From: Adiantum capillus-veneris
Taxonomy: Eukaryota > Streptophyta > Polypodiopsida > Polypodiales > Pteridaceae
Reading direction: 5' to 3'
Length of the DNA stretch: 64,000 bases
Assembly: GCA_014529385.2 (NCBI GenBank)
Contig: CM043968.1
Span: 21,443,484-21,507,483 of the forward strand
The position numbers and the translations under genes were made by a program. Below the pieces are notes generated by a model, which searched no databases, was not told the origin of the DNA, and saw only the letters and a list, made by a program, of their open reading frames with translations. This document shows positions 47,660-59,645 of the stretch, in pieces (the stretch's first letter is position 1; each line of letters begins with the position of its first letter).

Positions 47660-48720
47660 AAATATTCAAACAAATTCCATAGCATCACAATGTCCTCCTG
47701 GGTCATATGGTAGCATCAGAAAGTCCCACATATGCCACATATCATGAATTTCTAGTGAATTTGCATCACTCCCTCTAGTATCCAAAATTTCAACATGCAT
47801 CCCTGAATCATCAAGCTCCATATTATCCATTACCTCATTTGGTTCCTCATAAGCTACATGCATAACTTCTCTTAATACAGACATGAAATCATGTAAAACC
47901 TCATCCAAGAATATAACAAGATCTACCTCATGCTCATGTATTTTTTTTGTAGGTCACATATCTCATTGTACTTTTGGAAACCCCTATCATAAGGAGCTTG
48001 AAATTCCTCCATAGCATCATCTTAAAGAGCTATAAGCTTCATGTCCTCCTGTTTTTGCTTTCCCAATTCATGACATGATTGATATTTTTTAGAACCCTTA
48101 TTGTGTGTGTCATGGAAACCATCTAAAGCTTCATCCAAAAGATACATAAGATCTTCTTCAATGGGACCCTCTTGAGAGCATATCCCATGCTGCAATGGAT
48201 CCTCATTACATGTGGTGTGCATATAGGCCAGATTTCCTTCACACATTTTCTCTACCATCACACCTTGTTTCAAGTACCTTTGTACTTCAATCTCACAAAT
48301 ATCAGCATGCTTCACAAAGATAGAAGTCAATTCTTTTTCCAATTCATCATCATACCCCTTCCACTCATTGGTAAGAGTGAGTGGTTGAACATCAACTTGC
48401 ACCCCCTTTAAAGGCAAGCATAAATCATCCATCAATCCACAAGCATATGTATCACATCGAAGATCATTCGCATCACAAAACGTATTATCTTCATTTGGAT
48501 ATTTGTGAACCTCTTTGAAGCATGAACCACCTTCCAAATCACCATACTCTATGTGATCGTGGGTTATACCATTTTGCATGTTTACATCTCCTTGTCTACA
48601 TCTATGCTCTACCACAAGCTTTACAACATCTTTATCATCCTTTTCTTCCCAATAGGACAATTTTTGCATAACCAAATCACCAAAATTATTGTAAGTATCA
48701 CAAAAAGGAATCCATTCCAA
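47660..48720 (-). CDS. Unrecognised ORF pair inside the short-LTR element
   Basis: On the minus strand, 48022-48720 encodes 232 residues starting MEWIPFCDTYNNFGDLVMQK. 47666-47908 encodes 80 residues in another frame starting MDEVLHDFMSVLREVMHV. Both are acidic, with no signal peptide, membrane segment or known motif visible. The first contains KGVQVDVQPLTLTNEWKGY and ELEKELTSIFVKHADICEIE. They lie antisense to the element as oriented by its purine tract. Explanations include a captured host gene fragment, or exons of one decayed gene separated by a frameshift. Whether they are expressed cannot be judged. Confidence 0.35.
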
Positions 48721-48739
48721 TGACTCCCCTATAGAAATT

Positions 48740-49239
48740 GAAACACCATTTTAGATAATTTGGGAAAATCCCGTTTCCCAAATTCTAAATGTGTATGCTG
48801 GGATTGTGTTATTTTATGATTTCTAAGCTCTAGTTGCCTTTAATTTAGATAAATTATCATGATTGTATGAGTCTATTTTAATTTCTCTACTATAAAATTT
48901 AAGAATAAACCTCCAATATAGTTTTTGGAAAGAGGATTTGTATGACATCAGTGCTTTTCAAAATTCAACAAATGCTTTTAGAAGTAGCTTCTCAAAAAAT
49001 GAGGTGTCAAAAAAACCAATTGAATATGATTTTAAAGCAGCATATAGATTGATTACAACAATTAAAAAAGATAATATGCAAAGGAAAATACTATTAAACA
49101 CTCTTGTCATAATTTGGTGACCTTAATCCATGTATAACAAAATACTTGGTCATGGTTTTGTAGCATGCTATCAAGTTTTAAATACACGATAATTTAAACA
49201 ACATTCAAACTAATATTTCACACTTAAAAAGTCAAAACA
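48740..49239. other. AT-rich interior of the short-LTR element; nothing recognised
   Basis: Low-GC sequence with short unsupported frames only. Confidence 0.4.
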
Positions 49240-49905
49240 ATACTATATAGTATCCTATGGCTATAAGACCATGAGATGCCATCTATTGCACCTATGGCCT
49301 TAAGGCCATATGGTGCTCTTTGTAGACATGTCTATGACTTTAATATGTCTCTTTATGACCTCAAGGCCATAGGGTTAGGATTGTTAGCTGGTCCCAACGT
49401 ATAAAGAGATCCAGTCCTTCAAAGCCATATGGGACTTTATTTATGTGCCACCCTATGTCCCTAAGGCTGTAGGTTGTCTTAGGGCCACAAGATGTTGTTT
49501 ATGCCAAAAAGAAACCCTTCTATGCTCTATGTTGGCACTCTATGTCCCCAGGTGCACAAGGTGTGCCTCGTATGCTAGTTAGAAACCCAAGTTTATTCTA
49601 TATGCTGTCACCATATGGCCTTAGACCATAGGGTGCCCTCTGTGCTAGTAAGAAATCCTCTATACTCTGTGTTTGCACCCTATGGACCTAGGGCCACAAG
49701 GTACCCTCTATGCTAGTAAGAAATTCTCTACGCTCAATATTGAGACCGTGTGGCCCCAAAGCCATAGGATATCCTCTATGGTAGTGAGAAAAACCCTCTA
49801 TGATCTATGTTCACAAACAATTAAAAAATCTAAGCAATACTATAGAGTATCCTATGGCCCTAAGACCATAAGATATCATCTATTGCACCTATAATTCCAT
49901 TTGGT
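49240..49905. repeat. Degenerate minisatellite of CCTATGGCC/AAGGCCATA words
   Basis: Words such as CTATGGCCTTAAGGCCATA, CCATAGGGTGCCCTCT and TGCTAGTAAGAAA recur every 60-90 bp. AGTATCCTATGGC followed by TAAGACCAT occurs at about 49249 and 49847, each ending ATCTATTGCACCTAT. Many words are palindromic (TGGCCTTAAGGCCA), so local hairpins can form. Confidence 0.75.
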
Positions 49906-50915
49906 ATTTTATAGAAGGAGAAGGATTTGAGAAATTCCTTCCAGGAAGGCGAAACTCTTTGAAGATGCTTTTCGCTAGAGCTTCATCAACCGTTCAGATT
50001 TTCTCCTGACGTTGGCCTGCATAAGCTGCATAAATTTGTTTTCTTGCTCTTCGCACACCGCCAGAGATATTGCCGTAACTGCAACGTCACCCCTTGCTAT
50101 CAGTTTTCCTTGCTACCCACCACCCTATCTTCTACGTGTTGTTTGACGTGGTCAACAAGGGAGACAACCGACCAAGAGGCCATACGCATGAGCACCTCAA
50201 CGGCCACGTCTTCTTTAGATTTTGTCCAGGTTTGCTCCTGTCAATGTGGCAGTTGATCTTCCTAAATCAAATTTTTGTAGTGAATTGACAATGACAGAGA
50301 AGATACTGTTGAGGGGCACAATTCATTGTCATCATGGAGCAGAAGTGGAAGCAGGTCGAGGCGAGAGCAAGTGTTGTCTGTCTAATTGTGTGCACACTCC
50401 AGAGGCAAAATTGTCCCAGTTCTTTTGCAAGGTTGGGCTACGGTTCATAGTGACTTCATGTGGCGTAGAAGTTTTAGGCATACTTTTGCAGTGTGGAATG
50501 TGGGAGTTTCTTTGTCATTGCATTGGGTTTTACACATTTTAGCTTGGGTTGTTTTGTCGAGCATGTAGTTAGTTTTATGCATTTTAGTCCTGTTCCTTAT
50601 GGTTAAGTATGAAGCTCTTTTCAATAAGCTAGACCTCCCACAACAAACCCTAAAGCGGAACAAAGAAATTCAGCTGTTCCTCGTCTCATCCATTCACATT
50701 GGGATAGCAAGCTAATGATGTTGCATGAGTGGGATGTCAGTCATGCTGTTAGTTCCCAGCTTGGTTCAAGTCCACTCAACCCCTAGTCGTCTCGTTAAGT
50801 TGTTGTATGGACACTCCCTCCATATGAGGTGTTGGAGTCGGTCCCAGCCTTTCATTCCATTCTCAGCCCAAAACTTGTAAAAAGATGTCCATCTTTTTCT
50901 CCCTGAGGGGAAAGG
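49906..50915. other. Right interior of the short-LTR element; no gene recognised
   Basis: Several overlapping frames of 60-106 codons on the plus strand around 50044-50568 lack known domains. No polymerase or gag motif was seen. Confidence 0.4.
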
Positions 50916-51121
50916 TGTGGTGTGTGGTCGTGTAGGTAGAGTTTGGCCGCCTAGTGTGGTTGGACATGTTATGGTTGGCCACCTAGTGTGGTTGGACATG
51001 TTATGGTTGGCCACCTAGTGTGGTTGGACATGTTATGGTTGTAACTGCTTGATGGTAATATAAAGAGGTGCCGGATGAGAGAGAGGCACACTTGGTTTGG
51101 TCTAATCCCGCGTACACCACA
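50916..51121 (+). repeat. Right LTR (206 bp) with a triplicated 32-bp unit
   Basis: Same ends as the left LTR. The unit GGCCACCTAGTGTGGTTGGA-CATGTTATGGTT is present three times (about 50949-51044) versus once in the left LTR. Confidence 0.87.
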
Positions 51122-52422
51122 ATATGGCTTTTTTAAAAAACGAGCTGTAGAGATGGCGAGCACCTAGAACGGCATGAAAGGAGGAACTGCCACCATTTTT
51201 TTGGGATGAAGCAAGCGACGAGGGTCACCATGGAGCCGGTGTACACTTCCCTGTGCATAAGGAGCAAGAACCACGAGATCATGGCCCTCATATTCTGAGA
51301 AAGAGCCGCGCAGGCCATGAGGAAGGGAGCCGCCATGAGGGATCAGCCACCAATTTTTCCATGCAGAGGAGGCTCCGAGAGAGTATAGGCCATGATGAAG
51401 AGGGTACACTACAGGCCAGTGAGGTTGAGAGCCAGCCATGTAGTGAGAGAACAAGATGGAAGGTTGCCATGGCTCAGAACCGAGAGTAGGAGGGACTATG
51501 GATCAAGACAAGAGCCGCCATCCTTTTGACAGTTAAACCGAGCGTGAGAGGGGGTGCTGCAAGAGCACTGTGTTGAGAGCAACAGAGAGAGAAAGAGACT
51601 CTTCTTTTTAACACAATAGCAGATCGCGAGAGAGACAATGAGGCTCTCTTGTGTCAAATCAAAGAGAGAGAAATAGAGAGAGAAGTTCTCCCATTTTGAT
51701 TGAGATGAGAATCTCTCGGTAGTGTAGTAGAAAAAGGTGGAATTTTTTACCGGATTGAAATGAGAGAGAGATAGGAGCGGCTTGCATTATATTGTGAGAA
51801 GAAGATGAGGAGAGGGTGGACCTCCCTCTTTGGGTTGTGAACGGGGGAAAATAAGTGAGAGAAAATCAGTCTATGTAATGCTCCTTGTTGGAAGTGAAGA
51901 GAGAGAATTGAGGAGAATGTGATGGGCTGGCTTTGGAATAATGAGAAAGCTCTCCAGTTGCAAAAACCAGAAAGAGAGAGACAAAGAAGCTCCCTCATTT
52001 TGATTGAGATGAAAAGAAAGTTTTAAGTGTCTTAAATCCCATTAAGAGAGCATCCCATGGACAGGGTGAGAATTTTGAAAGAGAGAGAGAGAGAGAGAGA
52101 GAGGGTGAGAAGTTTGAGAGAGCGAGAGAGAGAGAGATATGAGAAGCCTTTTTTGAGTCACAAGACATGAGATATTGGCCTTGATTAAGGGTTAGTTGAA
52201 AAGTACTACGTTGCCCTATAGGGTGTAAGCCAATTGCTTGGGCTATCGGCGCCAGTCAAATTCAGGAAGCTCTAAAGATATGAAGTTGCCCCTCGACAAA
52301 AGTTTTTAAAGCAAAGCATAAGCTATGTTCATTTGATGAAAAAACAATGTCAATATTCATAATCACACCATAATTTTACACCATATCTTGTGCTCCTTGA
52401 ATGTCTCTCTTTTGAAATATGA

Positions 52423-52459
<37 letters not shown>

Positions 52460-52720
52460 ACATGATGATAATAAACACTGAAGTGTATTCATGATTATGT
52501 TATGGAGTCTCTGTAAATATATACAACCGGAGCATTGTGTGTGTTTGAGGGAGAGTGTCTGATACATGCTTTGGAAGTTGATTTAGTTGCACTTACATCT
52601 TTTAGGCTCCTTGTTTTGGGGGTGAGTGTAGTAGATAGTTTGAGCTCTTTGGTCTTTGCTAGGTTTTTCTTGGTCCGGGTCTGCTCCATGGCCCAGAACT
52701 AGAAAAATATCCATTAGCAG
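51122..52720. repeat. Dispersed repeat R, copy C, right half
   Basis: Matches 37272-38920 of copy A: ATGGTTTTTTTAAAAA-like start, GAGATGGCGAGCA, CGGTGTACACTTCCCTGTGC, GAGAGAAAGAGACTCTTCTT and GGGTGGACCTCCCTCTTTGG. The long GA run of copy A is here only a short run (52079-52103), plus a CT run at 52424-52456. The minus-strand frames seen in copy A are conserved in part (MATFHLVLSLHGW; LGASSAWKNWWLIPHGG). Confidence 0.85.
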
Positions 52721-54011
52721 AGTCTAACCAAGGGATTCAGATTGCAAAGGCAACACCCAAGGTTATCAATTCAATATTTATTTCTTATCACTAATCTGCA
52801 CTTTAGTGTTTAACAAGTCCAGCCTTTTGAAGCTGTAATTTCGGTAATGTACCTTTGAGGTTTGAAAATTGCCCTTGACCTCTCTTTGGGTAAGTATTCA
52901 ATGATTTTTCACCTCATAGTAAACATATAATCTGGCTTTCTTTTCTCTCTTAGTATCCTTCGATTGAGCTTTACAATTAGGATACATATGTTGGAAGACT
53001 TTTATCCACTTTGCTCTTCACAAACATGACAAGGTCATGTATGAGCATGGGATTTTGGAAAAGTAGTGTATTAGGTACCATTTTTGCAAGCTGTCACTTT
53101 CTCTCTTAAATGTTTATTTATTCCAATCAAGGGTTCATTCTCTATTGAAACAGTTATAGATGCACATGGTAGGGTTTTGTTTGGCACATGTTGTTAGTCA
53201 CAAAATATGCAACATGGTCTAGGAACTCATGGAGTTCTGTTTAGCTAGTGTGGAGCAAGGTTTATGAGGGTGCCTCTCACTCATGTTACTGAGTATTTTC
53301 CGTTATTTCCACACATAAGTACATCTCATACTTGATGGATGTCCTATTTCTCGATATCATTATATTAAACATACTCCACATGTGGAGAATATGAGTTATG
53401 GGACTGACATTGGCCTAATTCTCTAATTACGTATCACGACTGAGTCCCTGAGTGCTGGTCAAATCCATTTATTAGACCATTTTGAGCACATACTATCAGG
53501 AACAATTTTAGTGGCCAAAAATTGTAGACGGATACCTAATACTTGTGACAGTTACAAGTACATTATCGGATGGTTATTTTGACATATAACAAGGCTATGT
53601 ATTGTTAATAGAAATGTTTCACTATTTTTATCGGGATGTGATTTATTTTTCACATTCTATTATGGTACAAACATTTTAGCAAGGCTTTTAAGTAATGAAA
53701 GAGGGAAGTATTTAGTTTATTTTTATACAATTATTTACACATTTGATTCCCTCCTCTTCTATGTCTGCTATGAGCATAATATCCACCATAAGCATTGGCA
53801 ATTATAGTTATGAAAATCTAAGTCTGAATAAGTTTTTGCTCAATGCATACACACTATGTGTTAAGGGTCCTAGTGTTTAGCAAAGGCGTATTTGGAACGA
53901 CATGCAAGTTCATGCATGCTATAGATCATGAAGTTCTTTGCACCACAACTGCAGTATCCCTAGGGGATTTGTTGTCAGTCTACCAACCACTATATGAGCT
54001 GAAGGCTCATC
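52721..54011. other. Region without supported genes
   Basis: AT-rich, with one 88-codon plus-strand frame at 53843-54109 that lacks any domain. No repeat with the rest of the window was noticed. Confidence 0.45.
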
Positions 54012-54827
54012 GATTTACAATTGCAATTGATTTTGCTTCAGGCCTTAGATCATTACATCATTTTTGTGTGCATGAAACATTCTTTGAGCTCTTTTTGGCA
54101 AGACATTAACCTGCATTCTGAGCTCCGCGGTCCCCCAAACTCCATTGCCCATTTTATACTAAATTAGTGTGTGTGTGTGCGTAGCTCTATCAAAGCGGAT
54201 TTTTAATCTTCATTTTGGAGGGCTTTGACACACAAGGCAAGTGGCCTTGGTGGCGGCTAGTGGATTGACCCCTATTTTGGGGGGAGAGACATTGTCTCGA
54301 GGTTGAATTGGATAATTCAAAGTGGACATGTTGGTCACACGTAAAGTTGGCATTTAAATTCAATGTTTTGGTATGTAAGTGGGAGGTTCCACAAGTTGTT
54401 GGCCCCTACAAGACTTGAAGTCCTATACACTCCACCCTTGGATACTTTTTGGTTCCACAAACAGTAATTCCCATGTGTGCACAGGAAAGCCGATTAGCCT
54501 TAGTAGAGAGAGCACACGACATTGCTAGCCTCAAAACTCCATGTCCTTTAATAGAGGCTTTTCCCAAGAAGTAAGTCAAGAAAGGTGAAGGAAACAAACT
54601 GTAATCACTTTTGCAAGGGCATATCCTCTCGTGTTTCTTCCCTTCCTTGGAGACTCTTGGGAACAAAGGATTCAAGTCAAGCATCAAAGGTGCTCAAAAA
54701 GGTTTTCAAAGGCTTGCAAAACACTCCAAAAGTTTTGCATCTCAACTTTTGAACATCAAGTCAAATTCAAGCAAAGAATTTGAGAAACAAAATCCTCAAG
54801 CTTCAAGGAAAACACTCTCTCTCTCTA

Positions 54828-54861
<34 letters not shown>

Positions 54862-55700
54862 TTTCGTATTCTCCCTAAATTTCAAATCTTTAAAATTCTT
54901 GTATCCAAGGCACTATCTTTGCAATGTAATTGTTCTCTCTTCTTTGGAGATGATTTGAATTTGTGCTACTTTGAGGAGACAAACACTATCCTTGGAAAAT
55001 CTCCAAGCATTAACACTGCTCCATCTAGCACTATTAGTGAAAGCAGATATCCATCTTCAAGGAGAAAAGCAATATCATCATCACCCAACCTTGCATGTAA
55101 TTTTTCATTTCCTAGCAATGTATCTAGTTTTGCATCCAATATGAAGAAATATTACAAATGCAGAGAGCCCATACATATAGCAAAGGATCACAATAGTTTT
55201 AAAGCGTTTACAATGTACATAGTGTGGAATGATGGGGCATTCCTCTTCAAAGTCCCAAAGAAGCAACAATATCTAGAGAGAAGCATGTAGGAGAGATGGA
55301 CGTGAAGCGAGTGTCCCATGACTTGGTAGTGATAGTGACAACTTGCGGACAAAATATGGGTGAATGTTAGCCTTGTTCTTTTTAGAGACATCTCATAGAA
55401 CAATTCAATTTGTGTGGAGAGCTTGGTCCTAAGAGACTCATGGTTTGAGAGGAGGTGTCTTTGGTCTTTGGGGCACCATCGTCCATTGACTCATTCTAAC
55501 TTTTGTGGTATGATCTTTGTGGCAGTATGAGCCTTGTATGAGGTCTTTGGATTATTAGTCTAGTCCAAATCCCAAGGGAAGGCTTATTTGGATTGTGGCC
55601 TTTGGCCTATACCGACAATTGGTGTATGAAGCATCTCTTCAATTTCCAGCTGTCTAATCATCAGATGTGCATGTGAGGGCTCATGGACTGGCACACATGT
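54012..55700 (+). mobile_element. Gag-only LTR retroelement, copy 2 (5' LTR missing)
   Basis: It aligns directly with 11640-13190 of copy 1. This covers the interior from GCTTTGACACACAAGGCAAG, the gag-like frames, one degenerate zinc knuckle, the polypurine tract AAGGGAAGGCT (55574-55584) and about 110 bp of 3' LTR from about 55585. No 5' LTR was found upstream of 54012. Like copy 1 it lacks pol between gag and the polypurine tract. Confidence 0.65.
54611..55230 (+). pseudogene. Gag remnant of copy 2
   Basis: Frames 54611-54958 and 54919-55290 share residues with copy 1: KGAQKGFQRLAKHSK, SQLLNIKSNSSKEFE, SRKTLSLS, then DDLNLCYFEETN. The CCHC knuckle is damaged: YYKCREPIHIAKDH has Tyr and His in place of the first and last cysteines (codons at about 55150 and 55189). 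Confidence 0.65.
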
Positions 55701-55939
55701 CCTAGAGGAACTCTCAAGCTTTAATAAGGTTTTAATAAGTTTTACCAAGACACAATCCTACATGGCTACCATATTAGATACATGTTTATGCTAGCTTGTT
55801 ATCTAGAGACCCTAAAGCACATGGCTGAAAGAATCTTGAACATTGTGATTGGCTTGATCGATACTTAGGTAAAAATTCCACTTCAATAAAAAGGTGCATT
55901 TACATAAGAGATGCTTGTAAGTTTATCCACAACCCTATT

Positions 55940-56165
55940 CTGAAAATAAGGTTGCAAAAATGGAGAAGTAGAAGCTCAAGGTCACAAAATACAAGAAGTA
56001 GTACTATTGAGAGTTCTAATACAAAGATAAAGCTTGCCCCAGAGTGGTGGGAGTATATATAAGCCAGGGGATAAAAATATCATAGCAAGGGAAGAGTGCC
56101 CCGAAGTTTCTAAGTGTGTTCACACACATTACTATTGTGTGGTGATTATCACACACTACATAATT
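55940..56165 (-). repeat. Diverged solo LTR of the Copia-2/Copia-4 family
   Basis: GAGAAGTAGAAGCTCAAGG, TGGTGGGAGTATATATAAGC, GGGAAGAGTGCCCCG and GTGTGTTCACACACATTACTA follow the same order as in the Copia-2 LTR. No element body is attached. Confidence 0.6.
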
Positions 56166-56225
56166 GCAAGCTACAATGGTCACAATGAAAGTTGGATTGT
56201 AGTACAATTCTGAAACCCATCTGCG

Positions 56226-57690
56226 ATCTCGTTTGGAGGTCCTTGTTTATGGAGAGGTCTTGGAATAATTCACTAACTCCTATAGATGCCCATCTATAAC
56301 TGAATTCCCAAAGATGCCTATGTAGACTTTATACCTTCAAAAGTGGGAAGATTGGCACCCCATTACCCACATCATCAACATATTTAGTGCAATTTTTTAA
56401 CATGGTAGATTATGAATGATATGCTAGTTTCTATAAAGCATATTGAAGGAGTAATTGAGTTCTTCATTTTGGTATTTTGTAAGGTTTGAGTCTGCACGTA
56501 GTTTTTGATAGAGCATGTATGATTGGAATGAATTCCAAGTTACAAGAAGCTTTTTTGTCTAACGCCCGATCAATTCAAGAGAAGAGATTGCTTTTCTTTG
56601 TTTTATGTGCACTAGCCGTGTGGTGACCCATATAGACTCTTTGAATGTGGACTTTTGTGTAGCGGGTCTCAGTTCCAATGTGCCAAATAACATTAAACAT
56701 GGATGCACAAAATATTGATTCATCAAAAAGGTCGTGTTATGCATGAGCATTTTGATCATCTTAGGGAGGCATGACCAATGAATGTAGGCATGCCCAAATT
56801 CATAGAATTGCCCATAGCTCGACAAAAATCCTTCCCACATCCTTTGCTTCCGTACAAGAACCTTTGCAAAACTTTCCAAATTTGAATTTGGCACCCACAT
56901 AGCCTCACAAGACCATAGCTAATTAATGACTGCTAAGAATCCCAAAAATTGTGATCTTGGAAATTTTCATAATTAGACCCCAAAGAATTCACTCTATATA
57001 CAAAATGGGACTCCACATGTGATTAAACAACTTTGATAAAACCCCTATATACGACTCATATTAGGGAATATGAACCCCCTTTTCTACGCTTATACAACAG
57101 TCAATGAAGAAAACTATCATACCCCTATCTTACATATAAAATTTAGGTACCACATGATCTAACTAAGTAAAACTAGTCAAAGAGTGTGTAGCATAGTGAT
57201 TGGCAACGTACTAAAGAACCACTTCTATTGATAACTAGATGTACCCTCAATGTGTTTTAGTTTGAATTTCAAACTATGTGCCTGATTAGCCTGCACTCTG
57301 GCTACTCGTCCGATTCTGACCCATCCTTGAACTACTCCAAATCAGCCCTTATCTATGACCGTATTGATGCAAAATTTGATGTGTGAGTTGATAAAAAACC
57401 TTCTCTAAATTCATTCGAGTTCTAGTGCAGACCAGTGACCAATTGTTACAAGTAATCAACCCGGGTTAGTTCCCCCCCCCCCAATAAATATGATACCCCC
57501 TCCCTTATTTTTAAGCTTGGGAGATAAATTATTGGGGGCTTGTCCCTAACTTATATGCTTATGTGACTCCTCTCCCTTATACTTACGTGGTGAGATAAGT
57601 TTTCCATGGTGAATGCCCTGGGAATTAGAAATTAAAAGGTTGTATGAATCAACTAAGTGAAAAGAATTTTGGAATCCATTGAAGTTGAGT
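56226..57690 (+). repeat. Dispersed repeat D, copy 3, with an internal ~650-bp insert
   Basis: 56226-56985 aligns with 3888-4845 of copy 1. 57641-57690 (GAATCAACTAAGTG through TTTTGGAATCCATTG) aligns with 4850-4898. Between them 56986-57640 has no counterpart in copy 1. That insert has no recognised ends or coding capacity. Confidence 0.7.
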
Positions 57691-57693
57691 ATC

Positions 57694-57985
57694 AAAGATC
57701 TCAAATCCATGAAATAAATTCAAAAAACTTGTCTTAAAGCAAACCTTTTGGTTCTATCTAGTGTTGATTAAGTCCTATCTCATATGGCAAAGCTCTTCAA
57801 TTTCAATCTTGCAAAGAACCAAGATCAAGTGTCCTTGGAAAAGCAAGGTCTCATCTGAGACTATTTTCTATTTTCAGTGGAAAGAGACTATAAACATTAC
57901 TTTAGGTCCTCTTTCTTAAGTGATCTATTCAATTTCCTAAGATTGCAATATATTTTTAGTTTTGACCCAATTCTAATCTCCTTGT
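57694..57985 (-). repeat. Inverted terminal part of repeat D copy 3
   Basis: The reverse complement of this stretch aligns with about 4895-5215 of copy 1. Landmarks are AATTGGGTCAAAACT, CACTTAAGAAAGAGGACCTA and AGATAGAACCAAAAGGTTTG on the minus strand. It directly follows the forward part. Confidence 0.65.
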
Positions 57986-59040
57986 CCACCAGCTAGTGAT
58001 AAGCAAGTTGAGGTTGATAATGTTGGGGACCAAACTCCAAGAGTGTCAATAAGAATATAGGCCTAGAGAAGGAGTTTTTAGATGCTTTCTCTAACTCAAT
58101 TGCAAGCACATATTTGGAAAATACTGAAACCAACCATGGGGGGATAGAAGTCTTTAGTTCAATGCAATAACTGAAGAATTCATGGAAAGAGGACATGAAT
58201 TCTATGTAGATCCACTCAAAAGTTACGCATTCCAGAGAAATTACCATGTTATTAGTTTTTTCCATGATCTAGCGATGTACATGCTTGCCATTGACCCCTA
58301 CAAGATGGAAAATTGAAAAATGTTATATCCCAAAGAAAAATGTGAAAAAGCACAGGTTAAAGAATTTGAAGGCTTTGTTTTAGCTACTTAGGGCAAAATA
58401 ATCAAGCTAAAGGTCAACGATGCTATATGGTCCCATTGCAGCCTACCATGACTGTACAAAAAACACCCAAGTGGATGCATGAATAGGTGGCCCAGATTTT
58501 ACCGATGGAAGGAGGATTTGGAAGCTGGAAATAAAACTAGTTTGAGGTCACCTAATGTGTAACAATTTTGAAAATTCAATATTCAAATGTTTAGAGGGGT
58601 GTATGGCTGCCATCATTCATGAATGCACTAAAAACGTTTTTGCATGAGACGATTCTAGAGGACCTCCAATCTCTCTCTCTCTCTCTCTGCCCCCCCCCCC
58701 CCCCCCTTCCTTCTTCCCATCTACTCTATTTTGTAAACCATCTTTTTTTGCTTGCAAGCCTCCTTGTTTTTTGCATCGCATAGTTTTTGCCTTTTTGTCT
58801 TTTCCTGCATATCTCTGTTTCTGCTTACCACTGGCAGTGATGGTCTACAACCTGACAGAGTCTGAGACAAAAGGCTACAACTTCCTCTATAAATGTTGGA
58901 CTAGTTCCAAAGCATGAGAAGGCATCTATGCAACCAAATCCTTGAGGAAAAGTCCAAGAAGAAAATAGTGGCAATTACACGGTTTCTCATCTGGAGGATT
59001 TGGATGAGCCACTAAAGCATTGTTTCCAAACAAAGAAACA
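57986..59040. other. Region without supported genes; CT and poly-C runs at 58671-58706
   Basis: A (CT)n run followed by about 18 C residues. Short frames on both strands lack domains. Confidence 0.5.
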
Positions 59041-59370
59041 CTTCCACAAGGAGTATGGCCCCTCCAACAAAGAAAAGGATGTGAGAAGCCTCACAAAATC
59101 TAATGTGCCTGCTGCAAACTAACTTAAAGGTTTTAGTGAGCTTGTAGTGTAGAGCAAGATGATGCCCTCCAGAATAGTGAAGTCAAAGCACTAAGAACAT
59201 GTATAGACTTCCACAGGGAGTATGGCCTCTCCAACAAAGGAAATGATGTGAGAAGCCTCACAAAATAAAACGTGCCTGCTTTAGACTAACTAAAAGCTTT
59301 TAGTGAGCTTGCAGTGTAGAGCAAGATGATGCCTTCTAGAATAGTGAAGTCAGAGCACTAGGAACATGTC
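59041..59370. repeat. Tandem duplication of a 167-bp unit
   Basis: CTTCCACA-GGAGTATGGCC, GATGTGAGAAGCCTCACAAA and AGAGCAAGATGATGCC occur at the same spacing in 59041-59207 and 59208-59370. Both copies carry stops in all frames. Confidence 0.85.
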
Positions 59371-59525
59371 TATTAGCTATACAAGCAAGTTTATTATGCC
59401 AAATTTGCGATTGGCTTCACCAATTTGATCTTAGTATCAACTAACATTGGGTGTATTTTTGATGGAGTAGCCTCTCAATTCAAAGCAAGGCAAACATTTC
59501 ATTTTTTTCCAAAGTATATAATACT

Positions 59526-59529
<4 letters not shown>

Positions 59530-59603
<74 letters not shown>
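59530..59603. repeat. (CT)37 microsatellite
   Basis: 74 uninterrupted bases of CT. Confidence 0.97.
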
Positions 59604-59605
<2 letters not shown>

Positions 59606-59645
59606 GTTTTGGTTGTCTTATGTGTAGATACACTATTTCTTCAAG

